Below, one piece after another: positions 25,169 through 37,144 of a DNA stretch of 64,000 nt. The notes under the pieces are model-generated. The model saw only the letters and a program-made list of their open reading frames with translations, made no database searches and was not told where the DNA came from. Position 1 is the stretch's first letter. Each line of letters opens with the position of its first letter. The position numbers and the translations under genes were made by a program. This DNA comes from Rhabditophanes sp. KR3021 (Eukaryota > Nematoda > Chromadorea > Rhabditida > Alloionematidae). Location of the stretch: the NCBI GenBank assembly GCA_963281155.1, contig CAUJLY010000005.1, positions 930,001 through 994,000 of the forward strand, read 5' to 3'.

Positions 25169-25372
25169 CTACCACGAAGGGGGTGTGTAGGTTAAATCAC
25201 AGTCCATACGGAATTCTAATGGATTAGCTTGGTCGTTGTTAATATTTCCAAAAGAAAAACTTTTGCACTTAAATTCAATATTACTATTTGAAAATGTATC
25301 ATTCATGCTGATAATACAAACTAATAGTAGAAAAACACAAAGTTCATAATTAATAATTTTAATAATGAACAT
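25169..25372 (-). CDS. Very small secreted peptide, 67 aa (tentative)
   Basis: A single exon starts at the ATG at 25372. Residues 1-24 are strongly hydrophobic (MFIIKIINYELCVFLLLVCI) and look like a signal peptide. The mature part has two cysteines (EFKCKSF and RMDCDLT), a possible disulfide pair, and ends TYTPPSW. A polyadenylation signal AATAAA lies about 50 bp beyond the stop on the coding strand, and a TATATA-like sequence lies just upstream. The short length means chance cannot be excluded. No family is recognised. Confidence 0.45.
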   Translation of the reverse strand: MFIIKIINYELCVFLLLVCIISMNDTFSNSNIEFKCKSFSFGNINNDQANPLEFRMDCDLTYTPPSW

Positions 25373-26315
25373 ATGCTGAAAAGTAAACTTCTTATATACC
25401 ACCAAATTAATTATAACACCACTTTATCCCAATTGCACTTAATTTGATTCATTAACAAACTGATTATATTCTACAAAAAAATGTAAAAAACCCCTTCCTT
25501 AAAATACGTTTAATTTAGTCCATTAATAAATCTTTTAAAATAATATTTATACAACTACTTAATATCAATTACATTTGAAATTAATATTCTTTATTTTTTA
25601 GCAATCTAAGGGAACCACTTTATGACCAAATCGGAGAACGAATTTTCACTATTAACCAGTTCTTAATTCCTTTTACTCAATATTACACAATTTGGATTGA
25701 ATATCCTTTTATAGATAAAGACAATTCCTCAATTTGTGTTATTTTAGCAAACCTTAGAAGACGAAGCACATGTAAGGAAATATACTGATTAGATAACTGT
25801 AAATCAGGTAATAGCAAAAAATAAATTTTTTATTGACACCTCAAGAGTACGCTGTTAAATAATCATTTTTATAAATATCCATTATTTAATTAACAATTCT
25901 GCTTATCATTTTTCCTTTCCATAACATGCACTTACATACTTTATTTTAAATCATCGAACGAGATGCGCTTCCTCCTTAACTTTCAACATATCACACACAT
26001 TTTGGGGTATCGTTGATAGCTTTAAAGCTATTTACATGCCTACACTCAAAACTTTTCCCAATTATTCCCGTTTTATGACATTGCCATCCAATCAATTTTA
26101 AAGGCTTCAAAAGTGATTAAAAATGTACTCTTGTTAATGGAAACGTTTAAAAAGAACCATCACTCTGACAACTCATCATTTGGGAGTAATCATTTTTAGC
26201 CGTTACATTTACGTACCTGTCATTAGATTTATTATTGTTGAATTTAATTGCATCAACTTACATCTCTTCAACTACTACATATTAATTGCTTTGTAATAAC
26301 TATTGCAATCTTATC
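25373..26315. other. Intergenic, nothing recognised
   Basis: Divergent upstream regions of the small secreted peptide and of the large disordered protein. Only short AT-rich frames are present. Confidence 0.5.
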
Positions 26316-27851
26316 ATGCCTATCGGTGGGTATAATAAATTTCGTCTTGATCAAATGGCAGACAAGAACACTAAAAAGAGAACTACAGTCGGTGGCACAC
26401 GTTACAAGTATGTTGAAGTACCTAGGAATAGGGAGGGTCAAACTATACTTGTAACCGGAAGTAATGGCACGTTTTATGCTTCACATTACGCCAACAATTC
26501 CACACACAAAATGGAAAAGGTTGTCGACATCGAGGTTACCCATCTTTCTACTGTTTCTAAGGAGAATGGTGTCGTTGAGAATGAAGGTTTGAAGATGGTT
26601 AATTGTACTTCAGAATTTTACTTTAATCTACAAGAAACTGTTCGAGATACAAACGTAAATAACATTGGTGGGCAGGTAAATCACCAGGAACAAAGCCTAG
26701 TTGAATTAAAGGACGAATCAATGAAAAGTGGAGTGCTTGACATCTCTTTGACAGATCAACTTTTACCGCTTAATAATGAGAACATTGGTCGAGCTGTTAA
26801 TTCTGGATATGTTTCAAATTCCCAATCAAATAATATGTCCCTTTTGAATGAAAATTCCAACACTGACTCTCTCAACGACATTGGGAGAATGGAAGATGTG
26901 TGCACAGTCGGATCTGGCTATCAAACAGATCAAATACGGGGCACAAAAGCAGCCGTACTATTGGAAGACTGTGGCAAATCAAAAGATTCTTCCTCACTAT
27001 ATTCTCTTGAAGGTCAAAATTATGATCCTCTACCAAAGTCAACCGATGTACATGACAGGACACAGATTGTTGAAGACTTTCTCAGGTCCATCCCGACACC
27101 AAACCTTGTCTCTTGCGGAAGTCAAACTGAGCTCCACTTCAGCGCATTTGTTCATCAAGAACTTAAAAAGGAGCATCGGAAGGAAGGGGTGTGGAAATTC
27201 GTGGAGTATCCTGAAGAGCGGTCGCATTTGTTCAAAGAAAGTCATCGTTGTGACACAAATTGTGCTCATTCAGAATATTCTGATTCTTTGAATGGCAAGA
27301 CAGTGGATTCCGAGGTCCTTGGGTTTCGTGAAACTGCTGATTTCAAAGTTAAAGCCGAATTTTATGTTCCAAATTATTATAGATCGGATGAAGCGGCACG
27401 TCAACTATTTCAGCCCAATCTTGTAATTAGTGGAAATATAAACACTAAAAGTGACAAAAATGGATTTGTCTACAAAGATCTAACTACAGCTGAGATTGTT
27501 CTTAAGAAATTTCCACTCGCATCGGTCAAAGATGTTAAAGACTATGATATGACTCCATTGGCTTCCAACAATCAGCCGAAATCCTCTGGAAAGTACTATA
27601 GAGATGCAAACAACAATTTGATTGAAAGTACCATGTTTGACAGTGGTAATTCGACGTCCCGTCCATCAGCAAATGAACACCTCGATTTGGCCTCCGTCGG
27701 TTCAACAAATCCAAATATTATCCCAAAAAGCTTCAAGTACCAACGTGACAACGAGAGCGGCGAAAACGACAAAGCCGAGTCGGAAATAAGTGTACGAGAT
27801 GGCATCAAAGGCAACTACTCAACAACAACTTCCTTTAGCGAAGACGACTAA
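26316..27851 (+). CDS. Large, mostly disordered protein, 511 aa, unknown
   Basis: A single long open exon starts at the first ATG (26316); a second in-frame ATG, giving MADKNTKKRTTVGG, follows 28 codons later and could be the real start. The protein has no membrane segment or signal peptide. The first 50 residues are basic (NTKKRTTVGGTRYKYVEVP). The rest is rich in Asn, Ser, Glu and Asp with little hydrophobic structure. One denser patch lies around HFSAFVHQELKKEHRKEGVW and another around KVKAEFYVPNYYRSDEAARQ. The C-terminus is acidic and Ser-rich (STTTSFSEDD). The length without stops, in AT-rich DNA, makes it a real gene. I recognise no family. AATAAA lies about 120 bp past the stop. It is convergent with the four-TM gene. 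Confidence 0.8.
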   Translation: MPIGGYNKFRLDQMADKNTKKRTTVGGTRYKYVEVPRNREGQTILVTGSNGTFYASHYANNSTHKMEKVVDIEVTHLSTVSKENGVVENEGLKMVNCTSEFYFNLQETVRDTNVNNIGGQVNHQEQSLVELKDESMKSGVLDISLTDQLLPLNNENIGRAVNSGYVSNSQSNNMSLLNENSNTDSLNDIGRMEDVCTVGSGYQTDQIRGTKAAVLLEDCGKSKDSSSLYSLEGQNYDPLPKSTDVHDRTQIVEDFLRSIPTPNLVSCGSQTELHFSAFVHQELKKEHRKEGVWKFVEYPEERSHLFKESHRCDTNCAHSEYSDSLNGKTVDSEVLGFRETADFKVKAEFYVPNYYRSDEAARQLFQPNLVISGNINTKSDKNGFVYKDLTTAEIVLKKFPLASVKDVKDYDMTPLASNNQPKSSGKYYRDANNNLIESTMFDSGNSTSRPSANEHLDLASVGSTNPNIIPKSFKYQRDNESGENDKAESEISVRDGIKGNYSTTTSFSEDD

Positions 27852-28018
27852 TTCCTAGTCATGTATATCTTGTCTCTATCTAACCTATTAATTTCCTTTA
27901 ATAATTAATTTGTGTCTTTTAATTTAATGCTCTTTTGCTGTAATTTTAATTTTTTGTTATTTTGAATTGAATAAATTCATATTCTTTAAAATATTCGTTT
28001 TGAATGTGTTTATTAAAA

Positions 28019-28453
28019 TTATATTAAGTCGAACACTTTAATAATAATCAGATCAATAATAGCTATTAAAGATGCTAATAAGTATAATAATCCTGCACAT
28101 ACCCAAAACCTTGCTTGAACAGACGCATTCAATGCAAACATAAGTTCTGTTATCCCAGAGCAAAAGAAAACAACAGCTGCAAGGAATATTAGCCACATAA
28201 TCTTTCTTCTTCTTTTATTTTTCTTGACATGGTCATGTCTCATTTTGTAGCAATAAACAAATATCACAATAGCATAAATAACTGGCAACACCAAACTAAG
28301 AAATTGAAATGCATACACAATAATTCCCGGACTTTCTCCTTGATCCCAGAATATAGGTGAAAACAATATCAGGCCTGCTGCTATCAAACATATTAATAAA
28401 GCTACAAGTCTTAAAACCGGAAATGCTTTTAATATATGTGAAGGAACAGCCAT
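28019..28453 (-). CDS. Four-transmembrane protein (MARVEL/tetraspan-like), 144 aa
   Basis: A single exon encodes four clear membrane segments at about residues 14-36, 43-69, 86-109 and 115-138, with a short basic cytoplasmic loop between the second and third (KMRHDHVKKNKRRRK). Both ends are predicted to be cytoplasmic. The size and topology match MARVEL-like tetraspan proteins of vesicle and junction membranes, a frequent nematode type. There is no large cysteine-rich loop, so it is not a classical tetraspanin. The family assignment rests on topology only. It is convergent with the disordered-protein gene, 167 bp apart. Confidence 0.75.
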   Translation of the reverse strand: MAVPSHILKAFPVLRLVALLICLIAAGLILFSPIFWDQGESPGIIVYAFQFLSLVLPVIYAIVIFVYCYKMRHDHVKKNKRRRKIMWLIFLAAVVFFCSGITELMFALNASVQARFWVCAGLLYLLASLIAIIDLIIIKVFDLI

Positions 28454-28744
28454 TCAGAAAGAATAAATTATCAAAATATGAATGCAAATAGGTACTTTAG
28501 AGAATGAATCAATGATTTTGGGAGATAAGAACAAATAACATTTTGTGTACTTAAGGTGAGTAATAAGAATTTATTTGCTGGTAGACAGCTTGATAAGGAA
28601 ATGATTATTGAAATGCGTAGATGAGTAAGATTTTTTAAGATTGTTTTTTGCTAAGAATCATTTGTGTCAGTAAGTGCCTTTTCTTTATAAAAATAGCTTG
28701 TAAAGATAAAGAGATTGCTATATTTGATGACATTAATTTAGGCT

Positions 28745-29002
28745 TTGCTAAGTTCTGACAATGTGTCTTTCACCTTTACGGCTGTCAATTCATGGAGTAA
28801 ATTGGTAAATGCAGTGGAAGCTACAATGAAAGAAGGGGTAGCCATTTTACCAATCAATTGTGGTGGAAACAGAAGTCTAAGGTGCATTAAAGTGCCTAAT
28901 GATGCTATGATCTACGGCCTTGATTCGAGACGGGTTATTCATTCGGAAAATGTCCATGGATCAAAGAAAGTCCCATATATTATGCTTTTAATTACCTCTT
29001 AG
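28745..29002 (+). pseudogene. Isolated exon-like fragment (tentative)
   Basis: A protein-like frame follows a good splice acceptor (ACATTAATTTAG ending at 28741), itself 42 bp after a GTAAAG donor-like site. The peptide includes NAVEATMKEGVAILPINCGG and CIKVPNDAMIYGLDSRR and ends with SKKVPYIMLLITS. There is no in-frame ATG near the start and every frame of the possible upstream exon has stops, so this is either one exon of an undetected gene or a gene relic. The SKKVPY stretch is weakly reminiscent of the segment before the kinase core in phosphatidylinositol 4-kinases, which is not enough for a call. Confidence 0.3.
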
Positions 29003-29580
29003 TAGTTTAAATGTGCGAATATGATCAATTGCTAAACATTAAAAATGCATTTATTGGTGGGTTCAAGCTAAATGAAAACAACTTTTCTTGAATGATGCAA
29101 AAAAGATAAAAAATCTCCACTATTTTATAGTTGCCAAATAATGTCTTAATATATAACCCTGCGAAGACCATGCCAAAACATTACAACATAGACTGTAACT
29201 TTTAACTTAAAGGATTTACAGTTATTACAATTACAAACATTCGTCATAATCACTGCATTTACTTAAATAAAGTGATTTGGTTTGATTGAAGATGCAGACA
29301 AACTCAATCTATGATCACGACTCAGATAAACCATTCCCCAACAAACATCCCTTCGAAATCATTTCCCCAAAAATCATCATTACCAAATAAACTCATAAGT
29401 CTCTTTGTCTGCCGTACTATTTTACCGTTTGTACACATATCACCCATACCTTAAAATGTTAATTTACTAACTACCGCGCATTCCTTTATCTATAAGATGT
29501 AAATTTGGATGTAATAAACAAATGTTATGATAAAAGTACTTATTTATAGGTGTTGATAATAGGGACACACAATTTTAGCT
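29003..29580. other. Intergenic upstream of coiled-coil gene
   Basis: No gene is seen. A canonical acceptor AATTTTAG ends at 29578, two nt before the next ATG, and is a likely trans-splice site. Confidence 0.5.
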
Positions 29581-30963
29581 ATGTCACAAGACGAGTCTCC
29601 TACCTCTGTAAACCCAAGTACCGAATCGCGAGAAATGATTTTTCAACTTAAACACGTAAGTCATCAATCAGCAAAGAGATTGTAACTAATGTTTCAGGAA
29701 GTTGCTAGGCTCCAGAGTCTGAATCAGTCTCAGAGACTAGCCAATCAAAATATGGAGGAGGACTTGGATAAAGCCGTTTCTGATTTAGTTGAAGTGGAAG
29801 AAAGTTGCAGGGAACTACGAAAGAAGGCTAAACAAGTAGATGATCTTGCGAGTTCATTGGGGACTTCGAGAGCGTTAATCGCAGAATTATCGGCTGAAAA
29901 TGAACGTCTTCGTTCTCAGGCTGAATCTAATATAAACGCTAAGTGTAAATGTGCCGACCGATCAGTTTTTGTGGCGCCTCTAAATGAAACTTGCCTGGAA
30001 GAAGCTAATGAAGAGCTTGCTTGCATGCGGAATGAATTGATTGAAAAGGAGGAGGCTATTTTTGAGTGTAATGAACGACTTAATGATGTTCTGGAGGAAT
30101 TAAAAACCACCAAAGAAGAGCTTGAGAGCCTATGCGAAGAAAATCTCCATCTCCAGTCTGAAAATCGCGAAATCAAATTCAAGTATGATGAAGCTTCGAA
30201 TTGTGTTGCTGGTCTTCAAGTTGCCCAGCAAAACGGGATCGTCAATAGCAATTTGGCAGAATGTGGGAATAACTTATTTGGAGAGTTGATCGAAGGAGGC
30301 AAGAAAGCGGAAAATGAATTAATCCAAGTTCATTGTATGCTGACTAATGAAAAGAAACGTAATGGAGTGCTTCATGCTTCCATTGAAAATCTGAAAGCCG
30401 AACTACAATCTGTAGTAATGGAAAATGAGAAAGCAAGACTATGCAGGGTGGAAATTAGTAGAAAAGGCAACTCCAAGGAGACTGAACTGTTGCGGGATCA
30501 AAACAATATTCTGAAGGCTCAACTTGAAACTTACAAATCATCTACTCCTTCAACTAATGTTCTGAATGGGGATGTTGATTTCAAGCTGGCAGCACTACGA
30601 AAAGAGAAGATTGAAAGCGATAGGAAGATGTTCAAAAAGATGGAGAATCTTGGGAAAGAGATGGATATTATCACAGGATCAAATGAAGCTTTGAAAAATC
30701 TTGCTCATGCCCAAAATGACATTCTTTTCCAAAATAGAGAGTTCTGCAATAGTGAAAGACAACGGGTAAACTACAAAAAGATGGTCATTGATCTTGGGCT
30801 AGAAGATCTCAAATTCTCCTTTAAAGCGCTCGACAAAAAGGAAAATTCCGAAAATAATTCTACAAAGCGTAGAATTGAAACGATCTCTGAAACCAAGTCA
30901 CGCATGGATGCTCTCACTGCTTCCATTCTCAAAAGGCCAAAGCTAAAGTATACCTCAGATTAA
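29581..30963 (+). CDS. Long coiled-coil protein, 446 aa
   Basis: Exon 1 (29581-29655) and exon 2 (29698-30963) are joined in phase 0 across a 42-bp intron. From about residue 20 to 390 nearly the whole protein has heptad-like Leu/Glu/Lys patterning (for example LEESCRELRKKAKQ-type and NELKTTKEELES-type helices), broken around residues 175-200 and 330-335. The C-terminal 60 residues are basic and Ser-rich and end in SILKRPKLKYTSD, which could include a nuclear or microtubule-binding signal. Proteins of this build include spindle, centrosome and kinetochore factors such as SPDL-1 or MDF-1, but I see no diagnostic motif, so the role is open. It begins with the MSQDESPTS short disordered head. 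Confidence 0.8.
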
Positions 30964-31526
30964 CTTTACAAACCTCCTTTTGGGGATATTTATTAAACAT
31001 TAACAGCATTTAAAATGTATTTTCATATTCTGCCAACATATAATAAATTTTTTTCAAGCACATCCTTTGTAATTGTATTCTTTATTTTATTTATTTAATT
31101 GCATGTAGTTAAATTGTTTAGCAAAAAACTATGTGATTAGTTCCGCATGCTGAGAAAGAATTATTTGATATTACATATTTTTTACACTTCGTTCAAATTA
31201 GTGCCTATAATGAATGTTTATAGGAAATTTAAAATGCAACCAATTATTATTAAATGTGATATCAAAGTTAGTTTGTGAATGTTTTATGGTTTAAAATTGT
31301 GATTCTTTACTTTTTTGTACCTTTAGAATAGCTGATGAAATATAAGTTAGAGTCAAACTAATTTCAAGTTTACTAAATTGGTCATTAACACATAAAGGTG
31401 TAACAACTGACATTAACTAATATAATTTAAAATTCCTAATACTAAACCTGATTCTTTTTTGCCTCGTGCCAGTCGAAGGTTATTTAAAATATTTTGGATA
31501 TTGCACGACATCTTGAAATATAGGAC
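30964..31526. other. Intergenic upstream of receptor array
   Basis: AT-rich spacer; it contains the 3' end of the coiled-coil gene and the promoter side of the first receptor. No other feature is seen. Confidence 0.5.
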
Positions 31527-32585
31527 ATGAATGCTCCAGATTTGTTATTAAATGGAATCGTTAAAGGATCAACGGGGTTTCTATGTGTTATAGCTAATTT
31601 TATTATTATTTATATTGCCTTACGATCGCATAGATTTCTAACAAATTTTACCAACTTTACTATATTTCAATTGGCACTAGCAGATATTATCTTTGGTACA
31701 GGAATGTTGATAAGAGTGGTCAATGACATCTACCCCATTCTACGACATGTGGACTCAGATGTAGCCTTAGATTATTGCACAGCTTTATTAACTCCACATA
31801 TTTTTGGCTTCCAAATGCGACAATTTACAGTCATCTTTATTGCTACAGACAAATTATTTGCAATCCGTTTTCCAATCACCTACAGAAACATTTCCCAACT
31901 GGTAAGTTCAAAGATAACTCCAACACACAATAATAACAATAATATTATTTATATTTAGCACAAAATACTAATTAACATGAGTTTAGCAATAAGCTACGCA
32001 ACTATAACGTCACTATGCGCCTGGTTTACTAGAATACCATTATCTTCTAGTTCAAGATGCCGTCTTTTTTATATTTTTAATTATGACTTTATGAAATATT
32101 ACATCGGGGCAGGTGTCGTCATTACAATTATAGTTTTTGGCGTTTATTTTTGGTCGTGGCTAATTACACATACAAAAAATAAGAACCTCGTTAACAAGCG
32201 AATTAATAATGTTCAGAATGAGAAAAAAAATTACATTTCAGATTATGGCAAAGTAAATAGAACTATTGGATATGTGATAATTAATTACATGGTCTTATGG
32301 GCCATTCCACAAGCAGTTTTCTTTATCTTTATGATGTTCGGTGATGATCATGTAATAGCTTCAGATATCTTCATGTACGCTTCAGCTTTGCAAGGCTTGC
32401 ATTCTTGCATTAATTTATTAATCTATATATGTACTTATCAAGAAATGAGGCGCCTATTTTCAAGGCATGTTTTGAGGCAAAATGTTGAATCTTCATCGTC
32501 AAACAACGGTGGTATTACTGTTGGCAATAATAACAATAATAATCTCAACACAACAACCAAAACAGCAAACACATTAGTTGTTTAA
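31527..32585 (+). CDS. Serpentine 7TM chemoreceptor-like GPCR, copy 1
   Basis: Exon 1 (31527-31901, exactly 125 codons) and exon 2 (31959-32585) flank a 57-bp intron in phase 0; the product has 333 residues. Seven hydrophobic segments are present. Rhodopsin-like landmarks are a conserved Cys before TM3 (DYCTALLTP) and a partner in loop 2 (SRCRLFYIFNYD), a DRY-region variant ATDKLFAIRFPITYR, the TM6 stretch NYMVLWAIPQAVFF and the TM7 end LLIYICTYQEMRRLF. The tail is Asn/Thr-rich. This is a nematode serpentine receptor, in general look close to SRSX-type. Its ligand is unknown. It is the first of three tandem paralogues on the same strand. Confidence 0.88.
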
Positions 32586-32886
32586 AATGTCAAATTCTTG
32601 AAAACGATACCTTTAAAACTATATCATTTCACATTAATACATTGAAATTACCACTCTTTTTCATTCGAGAAAAGCCCTTTCCACCATAATTAACTTAGTA
32701 CAAAGGAAAATTATTAAATTATTTATAACTAAAATTTAATACAAGACCATATATGTCCAAAAGTGTTAAACAATTAACGTAATTAGTAGAGACTAAACCT
32801 CAAATTAAGGTCTCGTGAATTTGTTAGGGTGTGTGCTTAAATAAACTTGCGTTAGTGTTTATTATTTTCACTTTATTTCTTCTGAG
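32586..32886. other. Spacer between receptor copies 1 and 2
   Basis: 300 bp with no coding potential; it must contain the 3' end of copy 1 and the promoter of copy 2. Confidence 0.5.
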
Positions 32887-33953
32887 ATGTCTTCATCTAT
32901 CGGATGGGTCAATGCTATTATTCGGGGAGGTAGTGGGATTGTTGCTACGATTGCAAATGTTATTATTATTTATTTGGGAGTTAGGTCCAAGAAGTTTTTG
33001 ACCAATTATACTAACTTTACTATCTTTTTTCTCGCTGTTGCCGATTTTATTTTCGGGTAAATTTAAATTGTGCGACATTTATATATTCTTACAAATTACC
33101 TTCTTAGATTCGGAGCTATCTTACGATGTATAAATGATCTGAGCCCGGTTTTAGTCGATTTCGGGAATACTTACCAATACAACATTTGTTCAGCTTTATT
33201 AACACCCCAAGTATGGAGCTACCAACTCCGTCAATTAATTGTCCTCTTTGTTGCTCTAGATATGTTTTGTGCTATAAGATTTCCCTTCAGATATCGGTTA
33301 GTTCCAATCAGAGTAAGTTAATTACACATCAAATGTAAGCAATAACTAATACCATTTCCGGTTAGACTAAAATCCTCTACACGTGCTTTGTATCCATCTG
33401 CTACGCCACAATTTCAATGACTCCTGCATACCTCACTAGACAACCATTTACAACTAGAATTTGCAAGATTTTCTATGTCTTTGATTACAATTACATGCTA
33501 TTTTATGTTGGCAACGGCTTTTTGGTGACAACTTCTGTCGTCACTATGCAAGTCGCCAATTGGATAATGTCACACAAGAAAGACAATGAGAATATGGCTA
33601 AACATAGCACTCATGACAATAGAAACTTTGTGTCAGAATATTCAAAAGTCAAAAAATCAATTACATATGTTTTAATTAACTTTTTCTTTTTATGGGCAAT
33701 GCCCCAAATGATTTTGTTTATTTTTCTGCTTATTAGTGTTCCACAAGAAACAGCTTCCGAGACAATAATCATCCAAAACCATATGAATTCCTGGCAAAGT
33801 GCTGTGAACATTTTTATTTATCTCAAAACATATCCCGCAATGCGAATATTGTTCAACAAACATATTTTAATGAAACATATTCACGGAGAGCACTCCAACT
33901 CAATACCAATAAATCATATCAAAACACGTATTGCTCCATTGCATCAGATTTAA
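32887..33953 (+). CDS. Serpentine 7TM chemoreceptor-like GPCR, copy 2
   Basis: Three exons, 32887-33056, 33108-33312 and 33366-33953, give 320 residues. The second intron is at the same place as the single intron of the neighbouring copies (after codon 125, phase 0). The first intron, 51 bp and in phase 2 at codon 57, is unique to this copy. Landmarks match the paralogues: NICSALLTP, ALDMFCAIRFPFRYR, CKIFYVFDYNYM, NFFFLWAMPQM and the TM7 end YLKTYPAMRILF. The DRY position is LDM rather than the D-K of the other two, so the charge next to the Asp is lost. Tandem duplication with divergence is typical of nematode chemoreceptor families. Confidence 0.88.
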
Positions 33954-34650
33954 ACTAAATTTTAATTACATAATCAACACCATTTTTAACACAATTTAAA
34001 CTCTTATTAGCGCAGCGTAGTTTTCTGTTAATGTTAAACTATAGGGAACCTTCAGAAAAGCCAAAGTTTATCTTATCACTCTCCAGACTTTTTAGTTTCA
34101 TTTTTAAATATAAATTCCTTACAAATGTTAATTTAATTAAATCACACAAAATGTCCATCAAAATTCGTTACAAATGCTAAATTGAATCAAAAAATGTTCA
34201 TGAAAGTTCTAAGGTGTGAAAGTTTATTCATGCATCACATTCTTACCATCATCTTTACTTCAAAGTTCTGACTCACTCTCCCACAACAAGCATCAATTGT
34301 CCTTAATTTAAGGCAAAAGTACAAAAATTACATAAAACAGATAATAACAACCCTTATCTGAACCTGACTAAAAACTCCTAACTAACTACAATTGCCTATC
34401 TTCATACCCTTCTTGACTCATAGATATTAATATCGCCCATTCAACAAACTCTTTACCCTTTTTAAATTAAACCTAATTAAACCATTTTTTAAATTTAAAC
34501 AAAGGTTCATAATATATTCATGAGTGAATAAAAATATATCTCTAGAATACAAAAAAAAGAAGGCTTGTCTACGGATTATTCATATATGTTTTGAATTTTA
34601 TATATTTTAAGTTAAATTGTTTTATGTTTTCATCATTAAATACATTAAAT
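33954..34650. other. Spacer between receptor copies 2 and 3
   Basis: About 700 bp of AT-rich DNA with no supported gene. It presumably holds the promoter of copy 3. Confidence 0.5.
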
Positions 34651-35649
34651 ATGTCTACTAGTGAGGCGGTTTTGAACGCTGGTATACGTGGATCTACTAG
34701 TGTCATTTGCGTTGTCGCTAATTTGATTATTATATATTTGGAGATAATGTCTGGTAAAGTAACAAAATCTTTTACAAATTATACGATATTTCAATTAGCT
34801 ATATTTGATTTTATCTTTGGTTTCGGAAATCTCCTGCGGGTATATAATGACATCTTTCCCATTTTTTATGGTTTGTCGGACCAAGTAGCTAGAACAGCTT
34901 GTACAGCTCTTTTGACACCTGTAATTATTGCCTATCAAATGCGTCAAACAACATTTCTTTTTATTTCTATAGATAAAATATGCGCTATTAGATTTCCAAT
35001 GAGTTACAGAGTCACCTCAAATAAAGTGAGTTATTCATTTTCAATTTAGCTAATTACTTTGTTTTAGTTAAAAATAACAATTACTATATTAAGTTGTTCC
35101 ATTTACACTTCATTCAGTGTGGCAGCTTCATGGTTAACTAGAATTGTAGACAATAATTCAATGGAATGTAAAATATTTTATGTCTTTAATTTCAAGTATT
35201 TGTTGTATTATATGGGATCGGGTTGTTTTCTGACTTTCCTTGTTCTTCTTGTCACAATCTGGAATTGGATTTTGTCCCACCAAAAGGACAATGCATTTTT
35301 TATGAAAGCTGATGAAAACAGAAAGACTATAACTGAGTACACGAAAGTTAAGAAAGCCATCCAGTATATTATAGCAAATTATTTGATTATGTGGGCAATT
35401 CCTCAAGCTGTTTTGTTCTTTTATATGATAATAGGTTCAGATGTTGAAGTTTCATCTACTCTCATTATAATAAGCAATCACCTTAATTGCGTTCACTGTG
35501 GCTTGAATTTAGTCATTTATTTGGCATGTAATCAACAGATGCGAACGCTTTTTCAAAGATATATCCTATTAAAAAGGTTAGAAACCGAAGTTTCAGTCTC
35601 AACTACTCAACACCAAAACGGCCGTACTCAATTGCCACCAGCTCAGTAA
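34651..35649 (+). CDS. Serpentine 7TM chemoreceptor-like GPCR, copy 3
   Basis: Exon 1 (34651-35025, again exactly 125 codons) and exon 2 (35068-35649) flank a 42-bp intron in phase 0; 318 residues. I took the ATG at 34651 because it aligns with the starts of the other copies (MSTSEAVLNAGIRGSTSV); an in-frame upstream ATG would add 20 AT-encoded residues. Landmarks are TACTALLTP, SIDKICAIRFPMSYR, CKIFYVFNFKYLLYYMG, NYLIMWAIPQAVLFFY and NLVIYLACNQQMRTLF. The family call follows from the tandem paralogues. It is convergent with the GT49 gene. Confidence 0.88.
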
Positions 35650-35936
35650 TTAATCAATTATCTCATTGTAATTATCAACATTTTCGCAAAATAATTACAT
35701 ACAAATAAAAAAATCCAGGCAATTACATAGCATTCAAAATTAAAACAATTAAAAGGTGTAATGGTGTAATGATTTACCTATACAAATAATTGCCATCTAA
35801 TTGACATGAAATAGCATCACTTTGAAAGCTTTTTATTTCCCGAAAATATATAAAATTGCACGGTTTATAAAAAATAGCACAAATGATTATTTTTATTTAA
35901 ACAGAATGAATACATTAAATAAATAGTAAAAAACTT

Positions 35937-37144
35937 TCATAGTAATAAAGTCCATCTTGGACATTTGTTATGCGTTTTGGGGTAAATGCGATCAAGTCTC
36001 TTTTCAAAAGCTCTATTTTTTTTGTTGAAAATTTTGTTTTTGATGTGGACATTTGTAATGGCTTTTACGAATTTTAATTCCTCCTTTGATTTAAATCCAC
36101 GGTGGTAAACAAAACAATCGTTTACTATTAAAAATTTATACCCTGCTCTGCAAAGTTCTCTTCTATGGGAAGTATGGGAATGAATCGGATAAGGCATATC
36201 ATAATGCAAAGGAATGTCAGAACGTGAAACTATTTGAGGTTCCCATTCCACTACATTATAAGGCTGTTTAAATTGAACGGTAGCTACATCCGAATCTTCT
36301 ATTTTGAACCATTGTGGAAGTTTAGGAATAACATGTCCGACTCCGTAATGTTTAATATGGAATTCAGTAGCTAGCTTTGCATTCATTAATTTCTTTAATT
36401 CATTCTTATTTTTGACTGGTTCCTTAATTGAATCAGCTACCTCGAAGAACCGCATAACTAAAACCTTCTTCGAGCCAGCTTTTAACTCCTTCCTCGCTAA
36501 AGCAGCCATTTTGCTTTCAAAATGTTCAGAATAAACGTGGTCCAAGTCAGTCAAAATCATAAACTCAGTTGTAACTTCCCTTCTAGCAATATTCCTCAAC
36601 ACATTAATAGGAAACATCGAACTTTTGATGACCCTTTCCTTAAAAGAAAGCTTCTTCATTTGACAAATACTTTCCACCTGTGACTCATCCTTACAATCAA
36701 CTAAACTAAGATACTTCATCAATTCAGCCTCACTATAATCGGGATACCTAATTTTATAAATAAAATGTACGCTCAACTTCAAATTAACTCCTTTCATATT
36801 TTTTAAAGTGCAATAAGCACATGCCGTTTGTTTACCAATTATTTCATTGTCATCTATTAACACACCTAGAATCATAGGACCACCCCAATTAGTAATAGAT
36901 GCTTCAAATTTAGGCTTGAGGTAAGAACTGGAACATGTAATAACGAGAGTAATTCTGTCAGGTGAGTGAGTATTTATTGTGTTTAGGATGTTGGTTGTGT
37001 AAGTGTAATTTTTGTTAAATATATTAAAGCCATTAACTAAATGATTTGATTAATTTAAAACATATAAAACTTACCTTTTTCACTGGCAACAGCAGAAAAC
37101 ACACATTTAAATAAAATTAACAATATTTGAAGAAAGAACACCAT
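35937..37144 (-). CDS. GT49-family glycosyltransferase (B4GAT1/LARGE-like)
   Basis: Exon 1 (37144-37075) and exon 2 (37036-35937), with a 38-bp intron in phase 1, give 389 residues. Residues 1-20 (MVFFLQILLILFKCVFSAVA) are a signal peptide or signal anchor. The catalytic region begins with DRITLVITCSSSYL and GGPMILGVLID, followed by the family motif FPINVLRNIARREVTTEF and the metal-binding D-x-D in MILTDLDHV. Further conserved blocks are VVEWEPQIVSR and the C-terminal FLIVNDCFVYHRGFK. GT49 enzymes add glucuronate or N-acetylglucosamine in the Golgi, and nematodes have several (bgnt-1 group). The donor and acceptor here are unknown. A splice-acceptor-like TTGCAG lies one nt before the ATG, suggesting trans-splicing. 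Confidence 0.88.
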
